Counted from the first letter of the stretch, positions 23,038 to 32,453 are shown. The stretch: DNA of 54,310 nt from Prochloraceae cyanobacterium (GCA_030065755.1 JASJDA010000009.1:1-54310), one strand, 5' to 3'. Translations and numbers: made by a program. The notes: generated from the sequence alone by a model not told the origin.

Positions 23038-23445
23038 TTTAAGATTGGCAGTAATAACGGTATGTACGTTGCCTCGTGGAGAGAAGTCTCCTTTAATTTT
23101 AATTTCAAGTGGGTCAGCAGCAGCAACGAAATCGTCTAGAATTTCATGAACAGCTTCTTCGTGGGAAATGTAGCGCTCGCGATAACTATTAATGTAAAGT
23201 TTTAAGGATTTTAACTCTACAACCCGCTCGTCAGGGCAATAAGTGATGTGGATAGTGGCAAAATCAGGATAGCCAGAGAAGGGACATTTACAGGTAAATT
23301 CTGGCAGAGTAATGTCAATATCGTAGCGCCGCCCGACCCGAGGATTGGGAAAAGTAATTAATTCTCCATTGGCTATTGCCCGTTCGCCATATTTAATTTC
23401 TCGTGAATTAGATTGTCGTTGGTCTTGAGTGTTAGACTGACTCAT
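23014..23445 (-). CDS. queF: NADPH-dependent 7-cyano-7-deazaguanine reductase
   Basis: 143 residues from the ATG at 23445 (a TTG four codons upstream is less likely). QueF reduces preQ0 to preQ1 in queuosine synthesis. It is the short, unimodular form. Seen: PEFTCKCPFSGYPDFATI with the nucleophilic Cys (C55 in this numbering) and the acid Asp (D61), and the signature VELKSLKLYINSYR with the Glu that defines the family, followed by ISHEEAVHEI. The last residues KKGTGNRE and the stop are encoded by the GGGAACA/GGGAATA repeat tract, so the natural C-terminus has been replaced or extended by repeat DNA. The catalytic core is unaffected. Confidence 0.9.
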   Translation of the reverse strand: MSQSNTQDQRQSNSREIKYGERAIANGELITFPNPRVGRRYDIDITLPEFTCKCPFSGYPDFATIHITYCPDERVVELKSLKLYINSYRERYISHEEAVHEILDDFVAAADPLEIKIKGDFSPRGNVHTVITANLKKGTGNRE

Positions 23446-23560
23446 AAAGCATACCAAAAGCCGAAGTGTTTTCCAAATATTATCTCAAACAAAAAGGTTC
23501 TTAAAATTCAGTCAACATGACTGATATGATAAATCTGATAAGTAACATTTATCAATTGAG

Positions 23561-24523
23561 ATGCGAATACTAGCCCTTGTTCCTGGTGGAATTGGCGATC
23601 AAATCCTATTCTTCCCCACTATTTACGACCTTAAAGAAAAATATCCCAAGGCTCTAATCGACGTTATTGTCGAACCTCGTTCCAAGAGTGCATATCGGGT
23701 TTGCGATTGCGTACACCAAGTTCTGACCTTTGATTTTAAAGATCGCAATGGCCTAACAGACTATATCTTTCTCATAGGAGATATTAAAGATAACGAATAC
23801 GATATGGTCGTGACTTTAGGGCAGCGCTGGACAGTAGGTTTATTACTCTGGCTGAGTGGAATTCCAGTTCGAGTAGGCTACAAAAGCACTCCTTCCTGGT
23901 TTCTATCCAACACAGTAGAGCTCAATAAAGACCAGTACGCAGCTTGGATGTATCACGATCTAGTCAAAGGCTTGGGTATTGAAAAGCCCTGCCCAGAACT
24001 TCAGGTTAGCATACCCATAGAAGATCGAGATTGGGCAGAAGCAGAAAAAAAACGCTTGGATATTAAAGAAAGCGGTTATATAGTCATTCACGGCGGTTCT
24101 AGCCAGATGGCTCTCTCAAAAGGAATTGATAAAATTTATCCGGTGCCAAAATGGCAGAGAATTGTAGAAGATAGCCAGCGGCGACACCCAGAAATACCCA
24201 TTGTGTTGCTATCTGGACCAGAAGATGAAGAATGGGTAAGGCAGATGAACGAGCTTTGTCGAGATCTGAAAGTCACTGAGCCGCCAGATATTGGCAAATT
24301 AGCAGCAATAATTGCTGGAGCCAATCTAATGTTGTGTACGGACAGCGCTCCGATGCACTTGTCAGTAGCAGTCGGGACTGAAACTGTTGCCTTATTTGGC
24401 CCCACAGAAGCGAGCAAACTCTTACCTCCCAATAACGATCGCGCTCGTGGCGTTCAATCTCCGACTTATTCAATCGAAGCTATAGATCCTGAAAAAGTAA
24501 TAGAACAAATCTGGCGTGCCTAG
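23561..24523 (+). CDS. Glycosyltransferase family 9 (heptosyltransferase-like)
   Basis: 320 residues. The GT9 / ADP-heptose:LPS heptosyltransferase fold is shown by the N-terminal RILALVPGGIGDQILFFPTI and the C-terminal donor-site stretch CTDSAPMHLSVAVGTETVALFGPTEASKLLPP. It should transfer a sugar during cell-surface polysaccharide synthesis at the cytoplasmic side of the membrane. Substrate cannot be read from the sequence; cyanobacteria generally lack classical heptose-Kdo cores. Its stop overlaps the start of the GmhB-like phosphatase by 8 bases, so the two are translated as a pair, which supports a heptose-related donor. Confidence 0.8.
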   Translation: MRILALVPGGIGDQILFFPTIYDLKEKYPKALIDVIVEPRSKSAYRVCDCVHQVLTFDFKDRNGLTDYIFLIGDIKDNEYDMVVTLGQRWTVGLLLWLSGIPVRVGYKSTPSWFLSNTVELNKDQYAAWMYHDLVKGLGIEKPCPELQVSIPIEDRDWAEAEKKRLDIKESGYIVIHGGSSQMALSKGIDKIYPVPKWQRIVEDSQRRHPEIPIVLLSGPEDEEWVRQMNELCRDLKVTEPPDIGKLAAIIAGANLMLCTDSAPMHLSVAVGTETVALFGPTEASKLLPPNNDRARGVQSPTYSIEAIDPEKVIEQIWRA

Positions 24524-25097
24524 ACCAGCAGTTTTTCTCGATCGCGATGGTGTACTCAATGTAGAAGCTGGCTATATTCGTAAAGAATCAGATTTACAAC
24601 TGATTCCAACTGCGGCTAAAGCAGTCCGCCAGCTTAACGAGCTAAATATATTCTGCTGTCTAGTATCTAACCAATCTGGACCAGCCAGAGATTATTATCC
24701 TTTAGCTCACGTAGATGCCCTACACCAACGCCTTTCTCGTTTATTAGACTCAGAAGCAGGAGCCAAACTAGATGCTTTATATTACTGTCCTTATCTAAGC
24801 CCACAAGCAGGAGGAGTAGTTCCAGAATTTACTCGCTGGAGTACTTGGCGCAAGCCTAACACTGGTATGTTAGTCGCTGCTGCTTGGGAACACGACTTAG
24901 ATTTAAAACAAAGTTTTGTCGTTGGGGATAAAGCTACAGATATCGATATGGCCCACAATGTTGGTGCTAAGGGGATTTTGGTTAAAACTGGCTACGGCAA
25001 CAAAGTTATTAGTGGCAAATATCAACACCAGACTAGACCCGATCGCGTAGTAGAAGATATAGCAGAAGCAGTGGAATGGATTTGTAAATCTCTATAA
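24516..25097 (+). CDS. gmhB: GmhB-like HAD phosphatase (heptose-bisphosphate phosphatase family)
   Basis: 193 residues, GTG start overlapping the previous stop. HAD motif I FLDRDGVLN (D9, D11), motif II LVSNQSG, a conserved K in TWRKPNTGML, and motif IV VVGDKATDIDMA. Family role: removal of the 7-phosphate from D-glycero-manno-heptose 1,7-bisphosphate on the way to ADP- or GDP-heptose. The zinc-binding CxH...CxC loop of E. coli GmhB is not kept here: only CPYLSPQAGG is seen. The exact substrate is therefore less certain than the family. Confidence 0.75.
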   Translation: MPRPAVFLDRDGVLNVEAGYIRKESDLQLIPTAAKAVRQLNELNIFCCLVSNQSGPARDYYPLAHVDALHQRLSRLLDSEAGAKLDALYYCPYLSPQAGGVVPEFTRWSTWRKPNTGMLVAAAWEHDLDLKQSFVVGDKATDIDMAHNVGAKGILVKTGYGNKVISGKYQHQTRPDRVVEDIAEAVEWICKSL

Positions 25098-25100
25098 TTT

Positions 25101-25238
25101 ATGGGGGAAGGCGTGCAAAAAGTTTATCAGGAAGAACTTTCACTAGTAGAAGCCAAGAGACAAGTACAAATAGAAAAAATATCCCAAGATTTACATCCAT
25201 ATAATTGGGCTGGAGTAATTTTAATAAATTCTCAGTAA
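25101..25238 (+). pseudogene. Possible remnant of a CHAT-domain C-terminus
   Basis: A 45-codon frame three bases after gmhB ends in DLHPYNWAGVILINSQ. CHAT-domain proteins of cyanobacteria commonly end in HPYYWAGFVLIG-like sequence. Nothing of the protease core is present. It may be a decayed tail or a chance short frame. The antisense frame encodes a hydrophobic peptide, which I regard as its shadow. Confidence 0.25.
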
Positions 25239-25375
25239 AAGGGAATAGGGAACAGAGCAATAAGTTGGAGATTTTACCCCTTGAACTACCGAGCGCTGGA
25301 GGGAACAAAAAACAGAAACCCCCTCGTCTCTGAAAAATATTACTGTTCCCTGTTGACTCTTGTTCCCTTCAGCCA
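25236..25375. repeat. GGGAACAG-type repeats downstream of the CHASE2 kinase gene
   Basis: AGGGAATAGGGAACAGAG (25240-25257) and opposing CTGTTCCCTGTTGACTCTTGTTCCCT (about 25343-25370) frame a stretch without a gene. Their orientation would let a transcript fold back and may mark the end of the minus-strand kinase transcript. Confidence 0.5.
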
Positions 25376-25379
25376 AAGC

Positions 25380-28001
25380 CTAGTAAATCCACTCTAAACC
25401 CAAATACTTTTGTAATAATACCAATAACTTTTGCTCGTCAATAGGCTTGGGCAAAAAGGCATTACAACCAGTTTTCAAACACCTATCTTCCATAAAGGAG
25501 TGAATACTAGCAGAACAACCAATAATTGGAATTTCCTGAAATTCTGGTATTCGTCTTAACTCAAAAACCATAGTCAATCCAGTTTTATGTGACATTAGCA
25601 AGTCGGTCAAGATCATGTCAGGTTTTATAGATTGAGCCATTCTTAATCCCTGTTGACCATTTTCGGCTTCAGTAACTTTAAAACCTAAAGGTTTAAGGAT
25701 TGATGACAAAAGCTCGCGATTTTCCCTGCAATCTTCTACCACTAAAATTTCGCGACGAATTCCTTTGTAAGCTGTGACTTGAGATAAATATTCCTGGGTT
25801 GAATTTTTTCCTTTTTGTACGAGTTTAACTACATCTACTGTAATATCAAACCAGAAATTAGATCCCTTATTTAATTGACTTTTAACAGAAATTTTTCCGC
25901 CCATCAATTCAATGAATTTTTGCGAAATCGATAAACCCAAACCTGTCCCAGCAGCACGATAATTAGGATCGCTAACTTGCCCAAAAGGTTTAAAGATTGT
26001 TTGTAGATCGGTATCACTTATTCCATGTCCTGTATCGATTATCTCAAAACGAATAGTTTTTCGAGGGTTGGAATTCTCTCTTTCAATACGATCGATGGCA
26101 CTGACTTTTAAACTCACAAATCCAAAATCAGTAAATTTAACTGCATTACCTAAAAGATTGAGTAAAACCTGTCGCAGTCTTTGTTCGTCCGCTATTATTC
26201 CGCAAGTTAAGTTATTAGCAAGTTTGTATTTGAAGTTTATACCTTTCTCTTGCGCCTGCATTTTTACCATCTCGGAAATTTCAGAGAGGAATTTAGGTAA
26301 ATCCACTACGTGGTTGTTTAACTCTACCTTATTGGCTTGGGTTTTGGAGAAATCTAAAATATCGTTAATTAGGGTCAATAAATGATTTCCACTATTTTGA
26401 ATCATTTTCAAACCACTAGCAGAATTAGGTTTTAAATTCCGCTCTCGCTGGATAATTTTTGCATAGCCTAAAATTAAATTTAAAGGATTGCGTAGCTCGT
26501 GGCTAATATTCATCAAAAATTGTTCTTTGGCAGCATTTGCCTCTTCTGCTATTTCTTTAGCTTTTGTTAGTTGCTGTTCTCTTAAGTTTAACTCTGAATT
26601 AATCGAGACTAGTTTTTGATTTTTCCACTCTAGTTGTCGAGTACGTTTTTTAACTTGATTTTCTAAATAGGCATTAGTATCGCCGAGTTTTTTAACGTAA
26701 ACTACGACAGGAACAATAATAAAAGAACCTAATATTCCTAATATTGGGGGGACGACAGGCAACCACCAAGCCGATATGATAAAGAATAGATAAGTAATTC
26801 CCACTACAGCAAAAATAACTATGAAATTTTTGCCTAGAGCTAAAATATAAGATTTAAAGTTACTACTTTTTATTACTGTCAACCAAGTTAAAATAATAGC
26901 TACCCCAGTCCAGCTAATAATCCAGATGATTTCTAGTGGCTCTGGCCAAGTTTTTATTAAAGGGCGACCGTCAATTACAGAACTTATAATCTGACTTGTT
27001 AAATTAGCTTGTAATTCAACCCCATAAATACGATCGGGGTTAGTAAATAGCTTTCGATTATAAGGAGTGTAGAAAATATCGTTTAAGCTAGGAGCGAATG
27101 GCCCTATTATGACAATTCTATCCTTCATTAAATTTGGGTTAATGTTTCCTTCTAATACGTCGGTAACTGATACAGATTCAAATGAATTGGGTCGATTTCT
27201 CCAATTGATAAAGATTTGATATCCTCCTGTATCTGTACGCACGTAGCCCCCGTCATTTGGTTCTACTGGAAGGAACAAAGTGTCTTTTAATTGAAGCCAA
27301 CCATCTGGACTGGAGCTCAAACTAATACCTTTTTGTTGAAGATATAAGTAAGCTAAAAGCAATCCTAAACTCGGACGATCGCTTCGCTCGGTATCGGGAT
27401 ATAAAAATCCTCTTCTCACTATGCGATCGCCATCTTCTAATACATCATTAGCTCCTACTTGACCCAGGTCTGCTAAAATAGGCGAAGGGGCGATCGGCGG
27501 ATTAATTCTGTTTCCGTTAATTTTTTCAATTCCTATCAAATTAGGAGTATTTTCAAAAACTCTTTTTAATTCGTTGTGACCATTTTCTTCTTCGGGATCG
27601 ACAGAAATGTCCCGATAAATATCCAGCCCGATCGCTACTGGTTGTTGCTGATTAATTTTGTTTAATAATTTAGCTAAGGTTGCATCTTTTAGCGGATAGT
27701 GTTCTAAGTTTTTAATATCAGACTCTTCTATTCCAACTATAATAATTCTTTTATCAACTGGTTCAGTAGGGCGAAAGTGAAAATATAAGTCTAAAGCTAA
27801 CCATTCTAAAGGTTGTAATAAACCCGTTAACCTTAAAGTTATGACAAATGTACTTATTCCAGCCAAAAGATATATTTTTTCTCTTTGCTGGCTAATTGAT
27901 TTTTTAATTTTTTTAGTGTTATTAATATTAAGTGATTTTTTAATTTTATTTTTAAATGCTGAGAAAAATTTTGCCATATTTGCTTTTGCCATATTTGCCA
28001 T
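25380..28001 (-). CDS. CHASE2-domain hybrid histidine kinase with C-terminal receiver
   Basis: 873 residues. N-terminal membrane helix (about 43-65), an extracytoplasmic CHASE2 sensor (about 70-340; VDKRIIIVGIEESDI, PVAIGLDIYRD, VIIGPFAPSLNDIFYTPYN), three further membrane helices (about 355-435), a coiled coil (about 440-490), HisKA with phospho-acceptor H501 (NISHELRNPLN), HATPase (NLLGNAVKFTD, DTGHGISDTD, GTGLGLSIS) and a receiver (752-873) with D800 (ILTDLL) and K852. All motifs look intact. The CHASE2 ligand is unknown. The N-terminus repeats MANMAKANMAK, so the exact start among three in-frame ATGs is open. No obvious partner regulator gene is adjacent. Confidence 0.85.
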   Translation of the reverse strand: MANMAKANMAKFFSAFKNKIKKSLNINNTKKIKKSISQQREKIYLLAGISTFVITLRLTGLLQPLEWLALDLYFHFRPTEPVDKRIIIVGIEESDIKNLEHYPLKDATLAKLLNKINQQQPVAIGLDIYRDISVDPEEENGHNELKRVFENTPNLIGIEKINGNRINPPIAPSPILADLGQVGANDVLEDGDRIVRRGFLYPDTERSDRPSLGLLLAYLYLQQKGISLSSSPDGWLQLKDTLFLPVEPNDGGYVRTDTGGYQIFINWRNRPNSFESVSVTDVLEGNINPNLMKDRIVIIGPFAPSLNDIFYTPYNRKLFTNPDRIYGVELQANLTSQIISSVIDGRPLIKTWPEPLEIIWIISWTGVAIILTWLTVIKSSNFKSYILALGKNFIVIFAVVGITYLFFIISAWWLPVVPPILGILGSFIIVPVVVYVKKLGDTNAYLENQVKKRTRQLEWKNQKLVSINSELNLREQQLTKAKEIAEEANAAKEQFLMNISHELRNPLNLILGYAKIIQRERNLKPNSASGLKMIQNSGNHLLTLINDILDFSKTQANKVELNNHVVDLPKFLSEISEMVKMQAQEKGINFKYKLANNLTCGIIADEQRLRQVLLNLLGNAVKFTDFGFVSLKVSAIDRIERENSNPRKTIRFEIIDTGHGISDTDLQTIFKPFGQVSDPNYRAAGTGLGLSISQKFIELMGGKISVKSQLNKGSNFWFDITVDVVKLVQKGKNSTQEYLSQVTAYKGIRREILVVEDCRENRELLSSILKPLGFKVTEAENGQQGLRMAQSIKPDMILTDLLMSHKTGLTMVFELRRIPEFQEIPIIGCSASIHSFMEDRCLKTGCNAFLPKPIDEQKLLVLLQKYLGLEWIY

Positions 28002-28439
28002 ATTTTTTCTCTCAATTAATAATTACAAACATAAAAGATGGTGGTATATATGTAATTAGACTTCTTCTGCTTTTAGTACTTTTAACTAATGAACTTTCTC
28101 CGATTAGATTGTCATTAGCTCTAACTATACTGGACTTGACAAATAATGCTTCACTAGTTGTGGCTATTACTAAAAAAGATAAAACAATTTGAATCGTTTT
28201 TTTAATCGTGGTTGAAATCTCTCATTATTCTTAAGGGAGCGTTTCCATCTACTCAGTATTTAATGCAATGAACATACAAAACTATAGCGCTTTCTTAAAG
28301 TATTAATTACTTTTATGGCACTAGTCATATTTTCATTTTGGTAAACCGAAATTATTTTAACAAAATTTTACGATTTTTTACTAGTCTTATGCAGTCTTAT
28401 GCGGACTTCTCGCGTTTGCGGTTCGTCCTGCTAGGTGAA

Positions 28440-28476
28440 GAGGGGTTCCTTATTAAAAATAGAATCATTGTGACCC
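28440..28476 (+). repeat. Dispersed repeat GAGGGGTTCCTTAT...AGAATCATTG, copy 1
   Basis: GAGGGGTTCCTTATTAAAAA followed by TAGAATCATTGTGACCC. It is nearly identical to 54271-54308, and its 3' part matches 40277-40304. Here only one arm of the palindrome seen at 54209-54290 is present. The gap from 28002 to 28663 holds no gene. Confidence 0.5.
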
Positions 28477-28497
28477 GAACCAGCGCTTCGCTTATTA

Positions 28498-28658
28498 GGG
28501 GACTTCCCGACTCCCGTCAAACTTTCGTGAAGTCTCTGGAGAGATTCCCCTCTGCTTGAGAGTGTTTTCACTCCCAAGTAAGGGAACTCGACGAAAGAGA
28601 AAGTTGAATCAGTGATGGTTAGAATCTCCGTACCGTGAGTGCCGGAGAGAACGTCAAT
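28498..28658 (+). mobile_element. Decayed right end of a tnpB-type element next to cobQ
   Basis: A stretch with several hairpins ends in AGAATCTCCGTACCGTGAG followed by TGCCGGAGAGAACGTCAAT, with TCTCCG (28625-28630) pairing with CGGAGA (28643-28648). This matches the terminal hairpin plus GTCAA of cyanobacterial tnpB elements and the similar end at 17312-17442. No transposase frame remains. It stops about 6 bases from the cobQ stop codon. Confidence 0.4.
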
Positions 28659-28663
28659 ATTAT

Positions 28664-30148
28664 TTATCCTGGCAGTACGGGCTTTAAATTTAAGTGAGCT
28701 TCTAGCAAGTCTGCTATAGAGTCTAAAAGAGTTTCTCGCTGTTCGCGGTAGTCAGGAACCCCAGTAGGCAAGGATGCCAGTCCTCGCTGATGTCGCAGCT
28801 TATTTAACCAAGCTCTTCGCCAAGGGCCATTATCGAAAAGACCGTGGAGATAGCAGCCCCAAACAGATTGAGAATTATTGACTATGCCCAAATTATAGTC
28901 GTCAAACATCGGTTGATAAGGAAAATGCTCCCGATCGTTGGGTTTTGTTATCTGAGTGGAACCCTGATGAATTTCATAACCAGCAACGGGCAAACCTCCT
29001 TGGGGATATCGAGCAATAACTTGTCGCTGACGGGTTATTTTTTTGGGGGTTACTAAAGTGGAAACAGGCAAAAGATTCAATCCTTGACAATATTCGTTTT
29101 CTCCTTCAAGTCCGTCTGGATCTGCTACCTTTTGACCTAACATTTGGTACCCCCCGCAAATTCCGATGATGGTGCCGCCTGCGGCTACGTAATCTTGAAG
29201 TTTTCGCGCCATTCCACTTTTTTGCAGCGCTATCAAGTCAGAAATTGTGGTTTTGGAACCAGGTAAAATCACTGCATCTGGATGTCCGATAGAATCGTTG
29301 AGATCTAAATATTTGAGGAAAACGCTGGGTTCGGCTTCTAGGGGGTCAAAATCGGTAAAATTAGAGATTTGAGGCAGCCGAATTACTGTCACTGTAATTT
29401 CTCCCCTAGGTTTACGATCGCGCTTATCTAGCAAATCTAAAGAATCCTCTGCGGGAAAAATCTGACTACTCCAAGGAATAACTCCTAAAACTGGAATTCC
29501 TGTCCGTTTTTCCAGCCAGGTAATCCCAGAGTCTAGAAGCGATCGCATACCTCTAAACTTATTAATTACAATCCCTTTGATTAGCGATCGCTCTTCTGGT
29601 TCGAGTAATTCTAGAGTTCCTACCACGTGAGCAAAAGCACCTCCGCGATCGATATCTACTACTAACAGAGTTGGAGCATTTAAATACTGCGCTACTCGCA
29701 TATTAGTTAAATCGCGGTGCTTCAAATTAATCTCAGCTGGACTGCCTGCACCTTCACAGACTACTAGATCGAATTCTAAATTTAATCTAGTCAAAGACTG
29801 CTTTATGGCACTCCAACCTGGCTCGAAATATTTCTCGTAATACTCCGCTGCTTTAGTTGTACCCGCTACTTTTCCCTTAAGAATAACTTGGGATGTCATG
29901 TTACCTTGAGGTTTGAGTAAAATGGGGTTCATTTCGACTCTCGGTACGATTCCTGCTGCCCAAGCCTGTACTGCTTGCGCGTAGCCAATTTCTCCTCCAC
30001 TTGTTGTCACATAGGCATTGAGTGCCATATTCTGTCCCTTAAAAGGAGTAACCCGCCAACCTTTGCGCGCTAAAATTCGACACAATCCAGTGCAGAGGAA
30101 AGATTTTCCTGCGTGGGAGGTTGTCCCGACGACCATAATTGCTTTCAT
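28664..30148 (-). CDS. cobQ: Adenosylcobyric acid synthase (glutamine-hydrolysing)
   Basis: 494 residues from the ATG at 30148. CobQ amidates four carboxamide positions (b, d, e, g) of adenosylcobyrinic acid a,c-diamide in cobalamin synthesis. The N-terminal dethiobiotin-synthetase-like ATPase domain has VGTTSHAGKS (8-17 in the 495-residue frame), FKGQNMALNAYVT and CEGAGSPAE. The C-terminal class I glutamine amidotransferase domain has ICGGYQMLG with nucleophile C332 and LHGLFDN with H436. Full length. No cobalamin riboswitch was recognised upstream. A decayed element end abuts the 3' end of the gene. Confidence 0.93.
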   Translation of the reverse strand: MKAIMVVGTTSHAGKSFLCTGLCRILARKGWRVTPFKGQNMALNAYVTTSGGEIGYAQAVQAWAAGIVPRVEMNPILLKPQGNMTSQVILKGKVAGTTKAAEYYEKYFEPGWSAIKQSLTRLNLEFDLVVCEGAGSPAEINLKHRDLTNMRVAQYLNAPTLLVVDIDRGGAFAHVVGTLELLEPEERSLIKGIVINKFRGMRSLLDSGITWLEKRTGIPVLGVIPWSSQIFPAEDSLDLLDKRDRKPRGEITVTVIRLPQISNFTDFDPLEAEPSVFLKYLDLNDSIGHPDAVILPGSKTTISDLIALQKSGMARKLQDYVAAGGTIIGICGGYQMLGQKVADPDGLEGENEYCQGLNLLPVSTLVTPKKITRQRQVIARYPQGGLPVAGYEIHQGSTQITKPNDREHFPYQPMFDDYNLGIVNNSQSVWGCYLHGLFDNGPWRRAWLNKLRHQRGLASLPTGVPDYREQRETLLDSIADLLEAHLNLKPVLPG

Positions 30149-30386
30149 CAAACGCTAATTTCTAGAACCACCTATCACTCCTTTATAGCAGTTTTGAACA
30201 ATATGCTACTTCGCTCTAGAAGTTTGTGCTGCTGAGGGCACAATTTAGTTACTGGTGTATTGGAATTTTGTTCGAGCCAATTTGTCAAGCAATACCAATA
30301 AATCTTAATACTTCGCCAGAAGATATTAATTTATTTCCCTGCTAATTAACAGAGAAATAAACAATATCATTAGCTTAAACAACTCA

Positions 30387-32249
30387 TTACAATTTTGTAC
30401 CGCATTCGGGACAAAAGTGATTGCTGGTGGGGTTTTGTTTCCCGCAATTACTGCAATAGAGTATCTCGATCGCTTTGTCTTGCGTAGAAACTTCTGGCAA
30501 TCCGATCATTTGAGCGTTACTCTTACCTGGTGCTACCATTGGATAGCAGTTTTCATCTCTAGTTACGCGAACGTCTAGCACAACTGGCCCGTCGTGAGCT
30601 AAGGTTTCTCCTATAGCATCAGAAAGTTGGGCTCGATCGCTTATCAGTATTCCTTTGACTCCAAAGGCTTTCGCCAATAACTCAATATCTGGCATCCCTG
30701 CTTGCATATTTGAGGAGGAATAACGCTCTTCATAGAAAGCTTGCTGCCACTGGCGTACCATCCCTTGCCAGCCATTATTAACGATCACAGTCTTGACATT
30801 TATCCCGAATTGTGCTAGAGTACCCAATTCTTGTAGATTCATTTGAAAACTGGCATCGCCACTGACGCAGATGACTTGTTCGTCGGGAAGAGCTACTTTA
30901 GCGCCCATTGCTGCGGGCATTCCATAACCCATAGTTCCTAAGCCAGCACTAGAAATCCAACGACGGGGGCCATTTTTAAGAAATTGAGCTGCCCACATCT
31001 GGTGTTGTCCTACATCTGTAGTGTAATAGGCATGGGGAGCTTGTCGAGCTAATTCTACAAGTAATTCTTGAGGAGAAATACTTTCCCGATATTGGGGAAC
31101 TACGAGAGGATAATCTTGCTTCCAGCGATCGATCCTTTGCAACCATTCTGTGGTACGTCCCGAAAAACTGGGCAGGTCGAATTCTCTTACCCGTTGTAAA
31201 ATTTGTTCTAAGACTCGCCTGACATCGCCTACAATTGGCACTTCAGGAGCGCGATTTTTGCCTACTTCTGCTGGGTCGATATCGATGTGAATAACTTTAG
31301 CACGGGAGGCAAACTCGTCTAATTTACCCGTCACGCGATCGTCAAACCTCGCCCCTACAGCAAGGAGTAAGTCGCATTCGCTTACGGCAAAATTAGCATA
31401 TGCGGTGCCGTGCATTCCTAGCATGCCCAATGATAGGGAATGGTGTTCGTCAAAGGAACCCAAACCCATTAAAGTCGTAGTTACTGGAATTTGAAATCTT
31501 TCTGCTAGTTCGAGAATTTGGGCGTGAGCGTCAGCCGCAATTGCCCCTCCTCCGACGTAAAGTAGAGGTCTTTCCGACTCTTCGAGTAAATCTAATGCCG
31601 CATTAATTTGGCGAGGATTTCCCTTGACAGTGGGACGATATCCAGGCAATTTAACACTTCCAGGCTCTATTGGCACGTAGTCGCACTCTTCTACCCCCAC
31701 ATCTTTGGGTACGTCAATTAATACTGGTCCAGGGCGACCCGTGCTGGCAATGTGGAAAGCTTCGGCAACAATTCGCGCCATATCTTTGGCGTGACGAACT
31801 ACGTAAGAGTGCTTGACAATTGGTAGAGTAATGCCGTATATGTCTGTTTCTTGAAAAGCATCGGTACCAATAGCCGATCGGGGGACTTGACCTGTTACTA
31901 CTACCATAGGAATGGAGTCCATATGAGCAGTAGCAATACCAGTAACCAGATTAGTTGCACCAGGTCCCGAAGTACCGAAACAGACACCTACTTTACCTGT
32001 AGCGCGAGCATAGCCATCGGCGGCGTGTGCTGCGCCTTGTTCGTGTCTGACCAGTATGTGTTGAATGTCTCCTGTTGCTTCCGCTCTGTATAGCTCGTCG
32101 TAAATGGGAAGTATGGCTCCACCAGGATAGCCAAATATGTGTTTGACGCCGTGGCGCTTGATACTGTCTATTAAGACAAAAGCACCTGTGCGGCGTTGAA
32201 AGCTAATATTTTCAGATAATGTTGTTTTAGGAGGGCTTGTAGATACCAC
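30387..32249 (-). CDS. ilvB: Acetolactate synthase large subunit with C-terminal zinc ribbon
   Basis: 620 residues. It catalyses the thiamine-diphosphate-dependent condensation that starts valine/leucine and isoleucine synthesis. Seen: catalytic Glu in [16 protein letters not shown], the FAD/intermediate domain ([13 protein letters not shown]), and the ThDP motif [15 protein letters not shown] ending in NNGW. Unusual: after the normal end of the enzyme ([15 protein letters not shown]) there is a tail with a Cys4 zinc ribbon, C599, C602, C613, C616 (YCSNCGKQN...FCPECGTKL). Whether this tail is a general cyanobacterial trait I cannot say from one sequence. The regulatory subunit gene ilvH is not adjacent. 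Confidence 0.92.
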   Translation of the reverse strand: MVSTSPPKTTLSENISFQRRTGAFVLIDSIKRHGVKHIFGYPGGAILPIYDELYRAEATGDIQHILVRHEQGAAHAADGYARATGKVGVCFGTSGPGATNLVTGIATAHMDSIPMVVVTGQVPRSAIGTDAFQETDIYGITLPIVKHSYVVRHAKDMARIVAEAFHIASTGRPGPVLIDVPKDVGVEECDYVPIEPGSVKLPGYRPTVKGNPRQINAALDLLEESERPLLYVGGGAIAADAHAQILELAERFQIPVTTTLMGLGSFDEHHSLSLGMLGMHGTAYANFAVSECDLLLAVGARFDDRVTGKLDEFASRAKVIHIDIDPAEVGKNRAPEVPIVGDVRRVLEQILQRVREFDLPSFSGRTTEWLQRIDRWKQDYPLVVPQYRESISPQELLVELARQAPHAYYTTDVGQHQMWAAQFLKNGPRRWISSAGLGTMGYGMPAAMGAKVALPDEQVICVSGDASFQMNLQELGTLAQFGINVKTVIVNNGWQGMVRQWQQAFYEERYSSSNMQAGMPDIELLAKAFGVKGILISDRAQLSDAIGETLAHDGPVVLDVRVTRDENCYPMVAPGKSNAQMIGLPEVSTQDKAIEILYCSNCGKQNPTSNHFCPECGTKL

Positions 32250-32412
32250 TTTAGCAAACTATTTTAATTTCTTGCTTTTAGTATTAGATTTTGTCACCTA
32301 GAAGGTAATACTTGCACAAAAAAACTGATATGTATAATATTTTAGCTTTAAGTTAATTTTGGGGGAGAAATATCTTGACAAAAAATAATCCCTCTATTTT
32401 TGAGATAGGGTC

Positions 32413-32453
32413 GCCCCTGCGGCGAGGAAACCTCGCCATCAGGACGCACCAAG
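32413..32453. repeat. GGTGCGTCC palindromic repeat
   Basis: GGCGAGG-AAA-CCTCGCC (32421-32437) followed by ATCAGGACGCACCAAG. Read on the minus strand this is the same unit as at 19968-20001 (CTTGGTGCGTCCT, then a GAGG-TTT-CCTC hairpin), but the stem sequence differs in both arms together. It lies after dxs and could help end its transcript. The 238-base gap has no gene. Confidence 0.5.

Noticed and set aside
25099-25308. Minus-strand frame ending in a hydrophobic 33-residue peptide, looking like a small photosystem subunit
   Set aside because: It matches none of the small photosystem or cytochrome subunits I know, and its hydrophobicity is explained as the antisense of a Lys/Glu/Gln-rich frame.
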